Part shown: piece by piece, positions 1-5,746 of the stretch
Layout: every line of letters starts with the position of its first letter
Numbering within the stretch: the stretch's first letter is position 1
Origin: Gammaproteobacteria bacterium
Lineage (GTDB): Bacteria; Pseudomonadota; Gammaproteobacteria; HK1
NCBI GenBank assembly: GCA_020444775.1
Contig: JAGRHX010000149.1
Location: forward strand, 1-8,276
DNA length: 8,276 nt
Direction: 5' to 3'
Position numbers and translations under genes: made by a program
Notes under the pieces: model-generated
Database searches by the model: none
The model's input: the letters and a program-made list of their open reading frames with translations, nothing else
What the model was told of the DNA's origin: nothing

Positions 1-856
1 CAAGCGCTCCAAGTTCGTGCACTACGCGCCACAGGTGCTGGTCATCAACAATCTGGAGTTCGACCACGCCGACATCTTCGATGACGTGCAGGCGATCGAG
101 CGCCAGTTCCACCATCTGGTTCGGACCGTACCCGGGCGAGGGCTGATCGTCCATGCGCACGGCGACCCGCATATAGACGCGACCTTGAAGATGGGCTGTT
201 GGACACCCTGTGAGACCTTCGGTCTGGACCAGGGGCGCTGGCAGATCCGCAACGCCACGGTCGATGCCAGCCGTTTCGACGTCGCCGTCGATGGACGAAT
301 CGTGGGCCGTGTCGAGTACGCGCTGCTCGGTCTGCACAACGCCCGCAACGCGCTGGCCGCCATTGCCGCCGCAGCGGCGGTCGGCGTGCCGACCGCGGAT
401 GCCTGCGCCTGGCTGAGCGACTTTCGCAACGTGCGCCGGCGCCTGGAGCTGCGCGCCAACGTCAACGACATCAAGGTCTATGACGATTTCGCCCATCACC
501 CGACGGCGGTCACGGCAACCCTGGGCGCGCTACGCGCCGCGGTCGGCGAGGCACGTATCCTGGCGGTACTCGATCCGGCCTCCAACACCATGCGTATGGG
601 CATTCATCGGGACACGCTGGCGGACAGCCTGGCCGACGCCGACCATGTCATACTGCATCGCTCGAAACGCCTGTGCTGGGATCCAGCGGCCCTGCTGAGC
701 ACGCTCGGCGAGCGCGCCCGTGTGTTCGACGAGGTCGACCAGATCGTCGAGCATCTGTGCACCCGGCTACAGCCGGGCGACCATGTCCTGATCATGAGCA
801 ATGGCTCGTTCGACGGCATTCACGACAAGCTGCTCGCTGCGCTGCGCGCTGGTTGA
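1..856 (+). CDS. mpl: UDP-N-acetylmuramate:L-alanyl-gamma-D-glutamyl-meso-diaminopimelate ligase Mpl, C-terminal part (5' end outside window)
   Basis: Mpl is a cytoplasmic Mur-family ATP-dependent ligase. It joins the recycled tripeptide L-Ala-gamma-D-Glu-meso-DAP to UDP-MurNAc, returning turned-over peptidoglycan peptide to precursor synthesis. The reading frame is open from base 2 with no plausible start, so the gene enters from the left; 284 residues are visible of a protein usually about 450 long, so the N-terminal UDP-binding domain and P-loop are missing. Visible motifs in order (numbered from the window edge) are NNLEFDHADIF at about 16-26 (Mur central domain), GLHNARNALAA at about 110-120, YDDFAHHPTAV at about 160-170, DPASNTMRMG at about 191-200, and a MSNGSFDGIH motif near the end. 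YDDFAHHPTA and SNGSFDGIH distinguish Mpl from MurC. TGA is at 854-856. ubiX follows after 48 nt in the same frame, probably as one transcript. Confidence 0.96.
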   Translation, partial: KRSKFVHYAPQVLVINNLEFDHADIFDDVQAIERQFHHLVRTVPGRGLIVHAHGDPHIDATLKMGCWTPCETFGLDQGRWQIRNATVDASRFDVAVDGRIVGRVEYALLGLHNARNALAAIAAAAAVGVPTADACAWLSDFRNVRRRLELRANVNDIKVYDDFAHHPTAVTATLGALRAAVGEARILAVLDPASNTMRMGIHRDTLADSLADADHVILHRSKRLCWDPAALLSTLGERARVFDEVDQIVEHLCTRLQPGDHVLIMSNGSFDGIHDKLLAALRAG

Positions 857-904
857 GCCGTCACCGGCTGGTCGCGTCCACCTTCAACCTCGCCCTGCCG
901 ATTC

Positions 905-1549
905 ATGCACGCTCAGCCAAAGACCATAACGCTCGCGATCACCGGGGCCTCGGGAAGCGCCTATGCGCTGAAGCTGCTGACCGAGCTGCTGCGCGCCGGC
1001 TGTCGCGTGTATCTGATGATCAGCAAGGCCGGACGCATGGTGCTCGCCGAGGAGGCGAAGCTGCAGCTGTCCAGCAAGCCGGGGCAGATCCGCGCCGAGC
1101 TGGCACGACACTGTGGGCTCGATCTCGAAACCTCGGCGTCGACCGGCGAGCTGCACGTGTTCGCGCTGGAGGACTGGTTCGCGCCGGTCGCCAGCGGCTC
1201 CAACCCGGCCGATGCCATGGTGGTCTGCCCCTGCACCACCGGCACCCTCGCCGAGATCGCGCTCGGCACCAGCCGCACACTGATCGAACGGGCCGCGGAC
1301 GTCACGCTCAAGGAGGGTCGGCCACTGATACTGGTGGTGCGGGAGACGCCATTCTCGACGCTGCATCTACAGAACATGCTGCGGCTGTCCCGGGCAGGCG
1401 CGACCATCATGCCGGCCAACCCCGGCTTCTATCTGCAGCCACGCGGCCTGGAGGACATCATCGACTTCATGGTCGCACGCATACTCGACCATCTGCGGGT
1501 CGACCATCAGCTGCTGCCGCGCTGGGGCAACGAGCGGCTTGAGTGCTGA
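905..1549 (+). CDS. ubiX: Flavin prenyltransferase UbiX
   Basis: UbiX joins a dimethylallyl group to reduced FMN, making the prenylated FMN cofactor used by UbiD decarboxylases such as the ubiquinone pathway enzyme; the UbiD partner is not in this window. The 214-residue product is full length for gammaproteobacterial UbiX (about 209). Visible: the N-terminal flavodoxin-like beta strand with GASGS at 14-18, PCTTGT at 109-114, ERAADVTLKEGRPL at 128-141, RETPFS at 146-151, and the C-terminal LPRWG signature at 204-208. ATG 905 is the only usable start, since the 48 nt after the mpl stop hold no other in-frame start. No good Shine-Dalgarno sequence precedes it (CCTGCCGATTC), so translation may depend on mpl. 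mpl next to ubiX is a known Pseudomonas arrangement. It ends facing yjbQ with a 31-nt gap. Confidence 0.96.
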   Translation: MHAQPKTITLAITGASGSAYALKLLTELLRAGCRVYLMISKAGRMVLAEEAKLQLSSKPGQIRAELARHCGLDLETSASTGELHVFALEDWFAPVASGSNPADAMVVCPCTTGTLAEIALGTSRTLIERAADVTLKEGRPLILVVRETPFSTLHLQNMLRLSRAGATIMPANPGFYLQPRGLEDIIDFMVARILDHLRVDHQLLPRWGNERLEC

Positions 1550-1583
1550 AGCCCGGCACCTCCAATCACATACCAGGGCTTCA
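1547..1583. terminator. Inverted repeat between convergent ubiX and yjbQ, possible bidirectional terminator
   Basis: TGAAGCCC (1547-1554) and GGGCTTCA (1576-1583) are perfect 8-bp inverted copies around a 21-nt loop. Each arm contains the stop codon of one convergent gene. No T-run follows on either strand, so it does not look like a canonical intrinsic terminator. Its position suggests a shared 3'-end hairpin that could stabilise or end both transcripts. Termination itself is an inference. Confidence 0.4.
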
Positions 1584-1994
1584 CGCATAGACGGTGAAGG
1601 TCACCCGCCGTGTATGCGGCGCATGGCGGTGCTCGTACAGATACAGGCCCTGCCAGGTCCCCAGATCACACCGACGTTGCTCCACCGGGATGTCGACGAA
1701 ACCGTGGGTCAGCACGCTACGAACATGCGCGGGCATATCGTCCGGCCCCTCGGCAACGTGCACGAATCGCGGATCGCCGTCCGGGGCCAGATCCGACAGA
1801 AATCGTTCGAGATCGACACGAACATCCGGATCGGCGTTCTCACACAGCATCAACGACGCGCTGGTGTGATGTACGAACACGTTGCACAAACCACTGCTCA
1901 CGCCGGACTCACGAACCACGGACTGCAAACGCTCGGTGAGATCGTAGCTGCCCCGTCCCGCTGTTCGCACGCTATGACTCTTGCGATAGATCAT
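1581..1994 (-). CDS. yjbQ: YjbQ/UPF0047 family protein (secondary thiamine-phosphate synthase-like)
   Basis: This is a small cytosolic protein of the UPF0047 family (PF01894, COG0432). Overexpressed family members show a weak thiamine-phosphate synthase activity, but the physiological role is unsettled. The product is 137 residues, against 138 for E. coli YjbQ. Visible: N-terminal MIYRKSHSV matching the E. coli MWYQKTLTL start, HHTSASL at 42-48, ENADPDVRVDLERF at about 52-65, EGPDDMPAH at 82-90, and GTWQGLYLYEHR at 112-123. The conserved histidines and acidic residues that form the putative metal site are present. I chose ATG 1994 over an in-frame GTG six codons upstream (2012): it matches the family N-terminus and has AGGT eight bases upstream. 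It lies 90 nt downstream of pdxH, is probably the last gene of the epimerase-pdxH-yjbQ run, and converges with ubiX. Confidence 0.93.
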   Translation of the reverse strand: MIYRKSHSVRTAGRGSYDLTERLQSVVRESGVSSGLCNVFVHHTSASLMLCENADPDVRVDLERFLSDLAPDGDPRFVHVAEGPDDMPAHVRSVLTHGFVDIPVEQRRCDLGTWQGLYLYEHRHAPHTRRVTFTVYA

Positions 1995-2059
1995 ACGCTG
2001 GTACCTGTGCACATCTCGCCACCACGAGGCGTCCCGACGGCCGCTGAGCGATCGGACTG

Positions 2060-2085
2060 GCGAAGAGACTACTCGCGAAGAGACT
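2060..2085. repeat. 11-bp direct repeat in the pdxH-yjbQ gap
   Basis: GCGAAGAGACT occurs at 2060-2070 and again at 2075-2085, exactly 15 bp apart. The second copy ends on the first base of the complement of the pdxH stop codon. On the coding (minus) strand the unit reads AGTCTCTTCGC twice, with GAGT between. It may be a replication-slippage duplication or a paired binding site. The rest of the 90-nt gap (1995-2084) shows no convincing promoter. Confidence 0.6.
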
Positions 2086-2672
2086 CAGGGGTTCAGCAGA
2101 CTCTTCTGCCAGCCTTGCTCGGTCTTCGTGTACAGGGTGCGATCGTGCAGCCGGAACTCACGGCCGACCCAGAACTCGATGCGGTCCGGTATCAGCCTGT
2201 AACCGCCCCAGTGCGAAGGGCGCGGCACGCTCTGGCCCTCGTAGCGCTCACGCACTGATGCCAGCGAGGCTTCGAGCTCTACTCTGGAGGCCAGCGGCCG
2301 CGATTGATGCGAGGCCCAGGCACCGAGCTGGCTGGTCCTGTCGCGGCTTGCGAAATAGGCGTCCGACTCCGTCGCGCTGACCTCCTCGACCACGCCCTCG
2401 ATACGGATCTGCTCGTAGATTGCCTCCCAGTACAGACACAGCGCGGCGAAGCGCTTGGCGCGGATCTCGTCGCCCTTGCGGCTTTGCAGATTGGTGTAGA
2501 AGACGAAACCGCGCTCGTCCGCCTCCTTGAGCAGCACCACCCGCGAGGACGGACGGCCGTCCGCGCCCACGGTGGCGAGATTCATCTGATTGGGCTCGCG
2601 CAGCCCGCTGCCGCGCGCGCGTGTATAGACCTCGTCGAAGCGGCTCATGGCCTCTGCGTACAAATCACTCAC
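2085..2672 (-). CDS. pdxH: Pyridoxamine/pyridoxine 5'-phosphate oxidase PdxH
   Basis: PdxH is a cytoplasmic FMN-dependent dimer that oxidises pyridoxine or pyridoxamine 5'-phosphate to pyridoxal 5'-phosphate, the last step of PLP synthesis and salvage. From the chosen GTG the protein has 195 residues, against 218 in E. coli. Visible: N-terminal SDLYAEAM, RVVLLK at 44-49 and FYTN..SRKG at 58-67 (FMN phosphate contacts), the HQSRPL segment at 122-127, WGGYRLIPDRIEFW at 155-168, and RLHDR at 174-178 (PLP/PNP contacts). The end, W-QKSLLNP, replaces the common W-x-x-x-RLAP. GTG 2672 is preferred because short family members begin (M/V)SDLYAEA and GGGA lies 9 nt upstream. An ATG at 2813 would add 47 Pro/Arg/Gly-rich residues with no family counterpart. 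The start overlaps the upstream epimerase stop by 8 nt (GTGAGTGA), suggesting coupled translation. Confidence 0.94.
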   Translation of the reverse strand: MSDLYAEAMSRFDEVYTRARGSGLREPNQMNLATVGADGRPSSRVVLLKEADERGFVFYTNLQSRKGDEIRAKRFAALCLYWEAIYEQIRIEGVVEEVSATESDAYFASRDRTSQLGAWASHQSRPLASRVELEASLASVRERYEGQSVPRPSHWGGYRLIPDRIEFWVGREFRLHDRTLYTKTEQGWQKSLLNP

Positions 2673-3684
2673 CTTCGGATGTCCCGTGGTTCGGTTTTCG
2701 GTCGGACGCCGGACCGCGTTGGGAGCGGGCGGCCTGGACATGTTCGGGTTCGGGCCTGCTCGTCGCGGTCTGCCCGGTGTAGGTCTGCCCGGTGTCATCG
2801 ATAGCCGTGTCATCGATCAGCGCAGCGTACCCGGTCCGGTAGGACGGATACACGAACCTGTAGCCGGAGGCGAGCAGACGGCGGTTATTGCAGCGTTTGC
2901 TCCCGGCCCGCCGTGACCGGACCGATGTAGCCTCATCGGCGCGATGCGGTTCCAGCCTGGGCACCGGTGGACATCGCAGCAACCGGGCGATGTAGTCCAT
3001 CACCACGCACTGCGGCGCCGGCTCGCAATCCACACCCAGATACAGCGCCTCGGGCTCGGGCAGACCCAACAGATGGTCGATGACACCGACGCAATCGTCG
3101 CGGTGTATGCGGTTGGTGTACAGCGGTGGCGTCTCGCTGCACGGGCGACCGTCGCGAACGCTGCTCAGCAGCCGGTTTCGACCCGGTCCATAGATGCCAC
3201 CGAAGCGCACCACCACGGGCGTCGCGCCGATCTCCCGACAGCGCGCTCGGACCAGCGCCTCGCCCTCCAGCAGCCGGGTACCGGAGAATCCCTGCGGCCT
3301 GGTCTCGGACTCTTCGTCCACCCATTCGCCGTTCGCCTGCGCATACACGGACGTGCTGGAGACCAACACCACCCGCCGCAGGCAGCGCGCCGAGCCGCTC
3401 GCCTCGAGGTGGCGGAGCAGATTGTCCGGTCCGGTCACATAGGCACGCTCGTAGGCGGCATCGTCGAAACCATCGGCGGCGGCGATGTAGACCAGCAGCT
3501 GTGGCGCATCGGGCAGCGCCGCGAGACTCGCTGGATCGGCCAGGTCGGCGCTCACCGGCACGATCGGCTCGGGCAAGGTCCGTGCCCGACGACGCAGACC
3601 GAGGACCCGATCTCCACCCGCGGCGCGGCGCAGCCCCAACGCCGTGCCCACGTCCCCGCATCCCGCTATCAGCACTGTTGCCAC
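2665..3684 (-). CDS. YeeZ-like NAD(P)-dependent epimerase/dehydratase (extended SDR)
   Basis: A predicted cytoplasmic extended-SDR oxidoreductase resembling E. coli YeeZ, with unknown substrate. Visible in the 339-residue product: Rossmann GCGDVG at 8-13, SSTSVY at 109-114, RFGGIYGPGR at 160-169, a NRIHRDD segment at 191-197 (the NLVHLED position of YeeZ), and the family-typical YPSYRTGYAAL end at 279-289. The usual YxxxK catalytic pair is not evident: where it is expected (about 131-142) the sequence reads QGFSGTRLLEGE, as in the YeeZ branch, so classical dehydrogenase chemistry is uncertain. After residue 290 comes a 49-residue hydrophilic tail that starts with pentapeptide repeats and overlaps pdxH. 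I chose GTG 3684 because GGAGG ends 4 nt upstream and a beta strand starts at once. A TTG at 3696 would place that ribosome site inside the gene; GTG 3675 is also possible. First gene of the pdxH-yjbQ run. Confidence 0.9.
   Translation of the reverse strand: MATVLIAGCGDVGTALGLRRAAGGDRVLGLRRRARTLPEPIVPVSADLADPASLAALPDAPQLLVYIAAADGFDDAAYERAYVTGPDNLLRHLEASGSARCLRRVVLVSSTSVYAQANGEWVDEESETRPQGFSGTRLLEGEALVRARCREIGATPVVVRFGGIYGPGRNRLLSSVRDGRPCSETPPLYTNRIHRDDCVGVIDHLLGLPEPEALYLGVDCEPAPQCVVMDYIARLLRCPPVPRLEPHRADEATSVRSRRAGSKRCNNRRLLASGYRFVYPSYRTGYAALIDDTAIDDTGQTYTGQTATSRPEPEHVQAARSQRGPASDRKPNHGTSEGE
2767..2817. repeat. 15-bp-period tandem repeat in the 3' end of the epimerase gene
   Basis: GGTCTGCCCGGTGT at 2767-2780 recurs exactly at 2782-2795. 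GTGTCATCGAT at 2792-2802 recurs exactly at 2807-2817. Both steps are 15 bp, so the tract is a degenerate 15-bp tandem array whose unit drifts along its length. Fifteen bases keep the frame: on the minus strand the epimerase reads DDTAI-DDTGQ-TYTGQ. It lies just after the conserved epimerase core and before the pdxH start. Confidence 0.8.
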
Positions 3685-3860
3685 CAGACCTCCCAATACT
3701 GCTGCCGTTCATCATCATCGAGCCCCGGCAGCCCCGGTGCTTCGACCAGACAGCCGCCCGGCCGGCAGCCGCCAATATCCTTGCCCAGGCCCATTACAAT
3801 ACCCTCACCGGTCCGAGGCAACGAGCGGCGACCGGCAACGACACCACGAGCGCAGGTACA
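3685..3860. promoter_or_regulatory. Divergent intergenic region, epimerase / trmH, with a possible -10 box for trmH
   Basis: This 176-bp gap is the longest non-coding stretch and must hold the promoters for both directions. On the plus strand TACAAT at 3795-3800 (within TTACAAT) is a good -10 match, placing a trmH transcript start near 3807. No good -35 lies 16-18 bp upstream (CCAATA region), so the promoter is weak or factor-dependent. On the minus strand TTGTAA (complement of 3794-3799) with TATTGG 16 bp on is a poor candidate for the epimerase. Short GC-rich duplications are present: CAGCCGCC at 3751-3758 and 3766-3773, and AGCCCCGG at 3721-3728 and 3730-3737. I see no gene here. Confidence 0.3.
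3688..3693 (-). promoter_or_regulatory. Strong Shine-Dalgarno sequence of the YeeZ-like epimerase gene
   Basis: The minus strand reads GGAGGT here, the best ribosome-binding match seen in the window. It decides the epimerase start: GTG 3684 lies 4 nt after GGAGG, while the longest-frame TTG at 3696 lies upstream of the site. The spacing to GTG 3684 is a little short, and to GTG 3675 (12-13 nt) a little long. Confidence 0.6.
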
Positions 3861-4520
3861 TTGACACCCGAACGATTCCAACGGCTTCAGAGCGTGCTGC
3901 GACGCCGGCAACCCGATCTCACGGTGCTGATGGACAATGTCCACAAGCCACACAACTTCGCCGCGATCGTGCGTAGCTGCGATGCCGTGGGGGTCTTCGA
4001 GGCGCACGCGGTGTGGCCCAAGCCGCGGCTGCGGCTCGGTCACAATGCCGCCGGGGGCGTCGCCCGCTGGGTTCGTATTCAAAACCATGCGCGAATCGAC
4101 ACGGCCTGTGACGTGCTCAAGCAGCGTGGCATGCAGATCGTCGCCGCGCATTTCTCGGCCCGTTCCGTGGACTACCGCAGCCTGGACTATACGCGTCCAA
4201 CTGCCCTGCTCATGGGCGCCGAGCTCGATGGGGTCAGCGAGATGGGCGCGGAGCTGGCCGACCATCACGCGGTGATTCCGATGCTCGGCATGGTGGCCTC
4301 GCTGAACGTATCGGTGGCAACGGCGACCCTGCTGTTCGAGGCGCAACGCCAGCGTGAAAAGGCCGGACTCTACGCGGACTGCAGGCTGGAGGCGTCGCTA
4401 TACGTCCGCACCCTGTTCGAGTGGGCGCATCCGCGCATCGCGAGCTGGTGCCAGCGGCACGGACGCGACTACCCTCCGCTCGACGAGAACGGCGATCCGG
4501 TCGGCGATTTCAGACGCTGA
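3861..4520 (+). CDS. trmH: tRNA (guanosine(18)-2'-O)-methyltransferase TrmH
   Basis: TrmH is a cytoplasmic SPOUT (trefoil-knot) enzyme that methylates the 2'-OH of G18 in the tRNA D-loop using SAM. The 219-residue product tracks E. coli TrmH (229) from end to end. Visible: RRQPDLTVLMDNVHKPHN at 15-32, motif 1 NFAAIVRSCDAVG at 32-44 with the conserved arginine 38, AVWPKPRLR at 50-58, motif 2 LLMGAELDGVSE at 116-127, motif 3 IPMLGMVASLNVSVATA around 139-155, and a C-terminal helix with EAQRQREKAGLY at 160-171. TTG 3861 is the start because LTPERFQRL matches E. coli MNPTRYARI and GCAGG lies just upstream (4 nt, slightly short); no ATG or GTG lies nearby in frame. The frame runs far upstream only as antisense of the epimerase. 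It is a single-gene unit, divergent from the epimerase, and its last 52 bp overlap the lipoprotein gene on the other strand. Confidence 0.95.
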   Translation: MTPERFQRLQSVLRRRQPDLTVLMDNVHKPHNFAAIVRSCDAVGVFEAHAVWPKPRLRLGHNAAGGVARWVRIQNHARIDTACDVLKQRGMQIVAAHFSARSVDYRSLDYTRPTALLMGAELDGVSEMGAELADHHAVIPMLGMVASLNVSVATATLLFEAQRQREKAGLYADCRLEASLYVRTLFEWAHPRIASWCQRHGRDYPPLDENGDPVGDFRR

Positions 4521-5746
4521 GCACGCACCGTGACCGCGCCGGCCCGGCTGCCCGCCAGACCGCCGGCGGGTCCATCGGTGGGGTCGGCGCCCTGCCCGGC
4601 TTCCGACAGACGTGCAGGCTGCGGGTTGGCGAGCGCCAGCAGACGGGCACGCCGCTCATCTGGCGGTAAGTCGGCGAACCGCGCGACCTCGGCGTGAAAC
4701 GCGCTGATGTCGAAGTCGTTCCGCGCCAGCAGGCGAGCGAATCCCGGTACCAGCTCGTGATAGGTCGCGAGCAGCGCCAGGCGGGCGTTGTTGAGGCTCT
4801 TGTCGAACCAGCGATCGTAGCCGGCATAGCCGCCCCAGCCGAGCTTGAGCCGTGCATAGGCGTTGCGCGCCTCATCAAGGATCCGCGACTTGGCAAGACG
4901 CTTGTCCGCGTCATCCGCCGGCCCCTCGTATACCGACTGCAGACGTGCACGCGTCGCCAGCGCGAGCGCGCGGAACTGCGCTTCGCGGGTCTCACGTTGC
5001 GCGTGCGCCTGTTGCTCGCGCGGATCGTTTCGCTCGTCCAGCCACAGCGTCACGCCATATTGCGCCACCGCCACCGCATAGGCCTCGTTGAAAGCGGTAT
5101 CCCCGGCGATGTACAGGCGCTGGTGGGTCAGCTCATGGAAGATGATGCCGGCCAACACGCTGTCGGGCAGATAGACGATGGTATTGAGTACCGGATCCTC
5201 GAACCAGCCCAGGGTCGAATAGGCGCGCACTCGACCGACATGCACGTCCAGGCCGTCGGCGCCGAGCGTGCTGGCGAAACGCCGCGCCTCGGTCTCGTCG
5301 AAATATCCCCGGTAGCTCAGACATCCGACCACCGGAAAGCACCAGTCCAGCGGTGTGAGCGACAGTGCCGGCGTCGCAACCACCGTCGCCACCGCGTACG
5401 GCCGCTCCAGATCGGCATAGGTGGTGTAGCTGCCATCCGCCGGCAGATCCAGGCGGCTCGCCGCGAACCGGCGCAGCTCGCGCACCAATCGCAGTCGTTG
5501 CTTGAGCCGTTCGCTGGCCGCGGGCGAGCTGAGCAGGGTATCGATGTCCTGCCTGCGACTGAGCAGATCGATCTGACCACTGACCGACTGGGCGTAGTAG
5601 GACAAGCTGCTGCAACCGCCGAGCGCGAGCACGGTGAGCAACGCGCCGAGCGCGGCCAGCCACGTTCCGACACGGAGCTGACGGCGGATGTGTCCTTCAC
5701 CAGTTGCGTCCGCACGCCGTAGTGGATCGGTCGGACGGCCACTCAC
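4469..5746 (-). CDS. Putative zinc aminopeptidase lipoprotein (PF10023-type, HELTH motif)
   Basis: A predicted envelope lipoprotein of the 'putative aminopeptidase' family; substrate unknown. From GTG 5746 it has 425 residues. A 27-residue Arg-rich n-region and a hydrophobic stretch (WLAALGALLTVLAL, 29-42) lead to a lipobox LGGC with Cys45, implying lipidation; after it comes SSLSYYAQSVSGQ, typical of the family's mature N-terminus. Zinc-site motifs are HELTH at 204-208 and FNEAYA at 219-224, whose Glu221 is the likely third ligand. About 50 Pro/Gly/Ser/Arg-rich residues follow the conserved region (from about 374) and look like a non-conserved tail. The start is chosen because GTG 5746 overlaps the DUF1499 stop as GTGA. 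The frame is open to 5872, but that would bury the signal peptide. No Shine-Dalgarno sequence is evident. The 3' end overlaps trmH head-on by 52 bp, with no terminator between. Confidence 0.88.
   Translation of the reverse strand: MSGRPTDPLRRADATGEGHIRRQLRVGTWLAALGALLTVLALGGCSSLSYYAQSVSGQIDLLSRRQDIDTLLSSPAASERLKQRLRLVRELRRFAASRLDLPADGSYTTYADLERPYAVATVVATPALSLTPLDWCFPVVGCLSYRGYFDETEARRFASTLGADGLDVHVGRVRAYSTLGWFEDPVLNTIVYLPDSVLAGIIFHELTHQRLYIAGDTAFNEAYAVAVAQYGVTLWLDERNDPREQQAHAQRETREAQFRALALATRARLQSVYEGPADDADKRLAKSRILDEARNAYARLKLGWGGYAGYDRWFDKSLNNARLALLATYHELVPGFARLLARNDFDISAFHAEVARFADLPPDERRARLLALANPQPARLSEAGQGADPTDGPAGGLAGSRAGAVTVRAQRLKSPTGSPFSSSGG

Noticed and set aside
673..1542. Plus-strand open frame of 289 codons over mpl and ubiX
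   Set aside because: Out-of-frame shadow of two recognised genes with Arg/Ala-rich low-complexity content.
1995..2012. Upstream GTG start for yjbQ
   Set aside because: It adds six residues absent from E. coli YjbQ and lacks well-spaced ribosome-binding sequence; ATG 1994 has both supports.
1539..2258. Plus-strand open frame of 239 codons opposite yjbQ and pdxH
   Set aside because: Antisense shadow with no motif.
3781..3800. TTGCCC plus TACAAT as a full sigma70 promoter for trmH
   Set aside because: Only 8 bp separate the boxes; only the -10 candidate was kept.
3126..3860. Long upstream in-frame extension of trmH
   Set aside because: It is antisense to the epimerase and through the divergent gap; TrmH homology begins at TTG 3861 and no family member has such an extension.
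2944..3864. Plus-strand open frame of 306 codons over the epimerase
   Set aside because: A GC-rich shadow, with His/Arg/Gln-rich composition and no family motif; the minus-strand gene has clear SDR motifs.
4694..5722. Plus-strand open frame of 342 codons over the lipoprotein gene
   Set aside because: Antisense shadow; no recognisable domain, while the opposite strand has a lipobox and HELTH.
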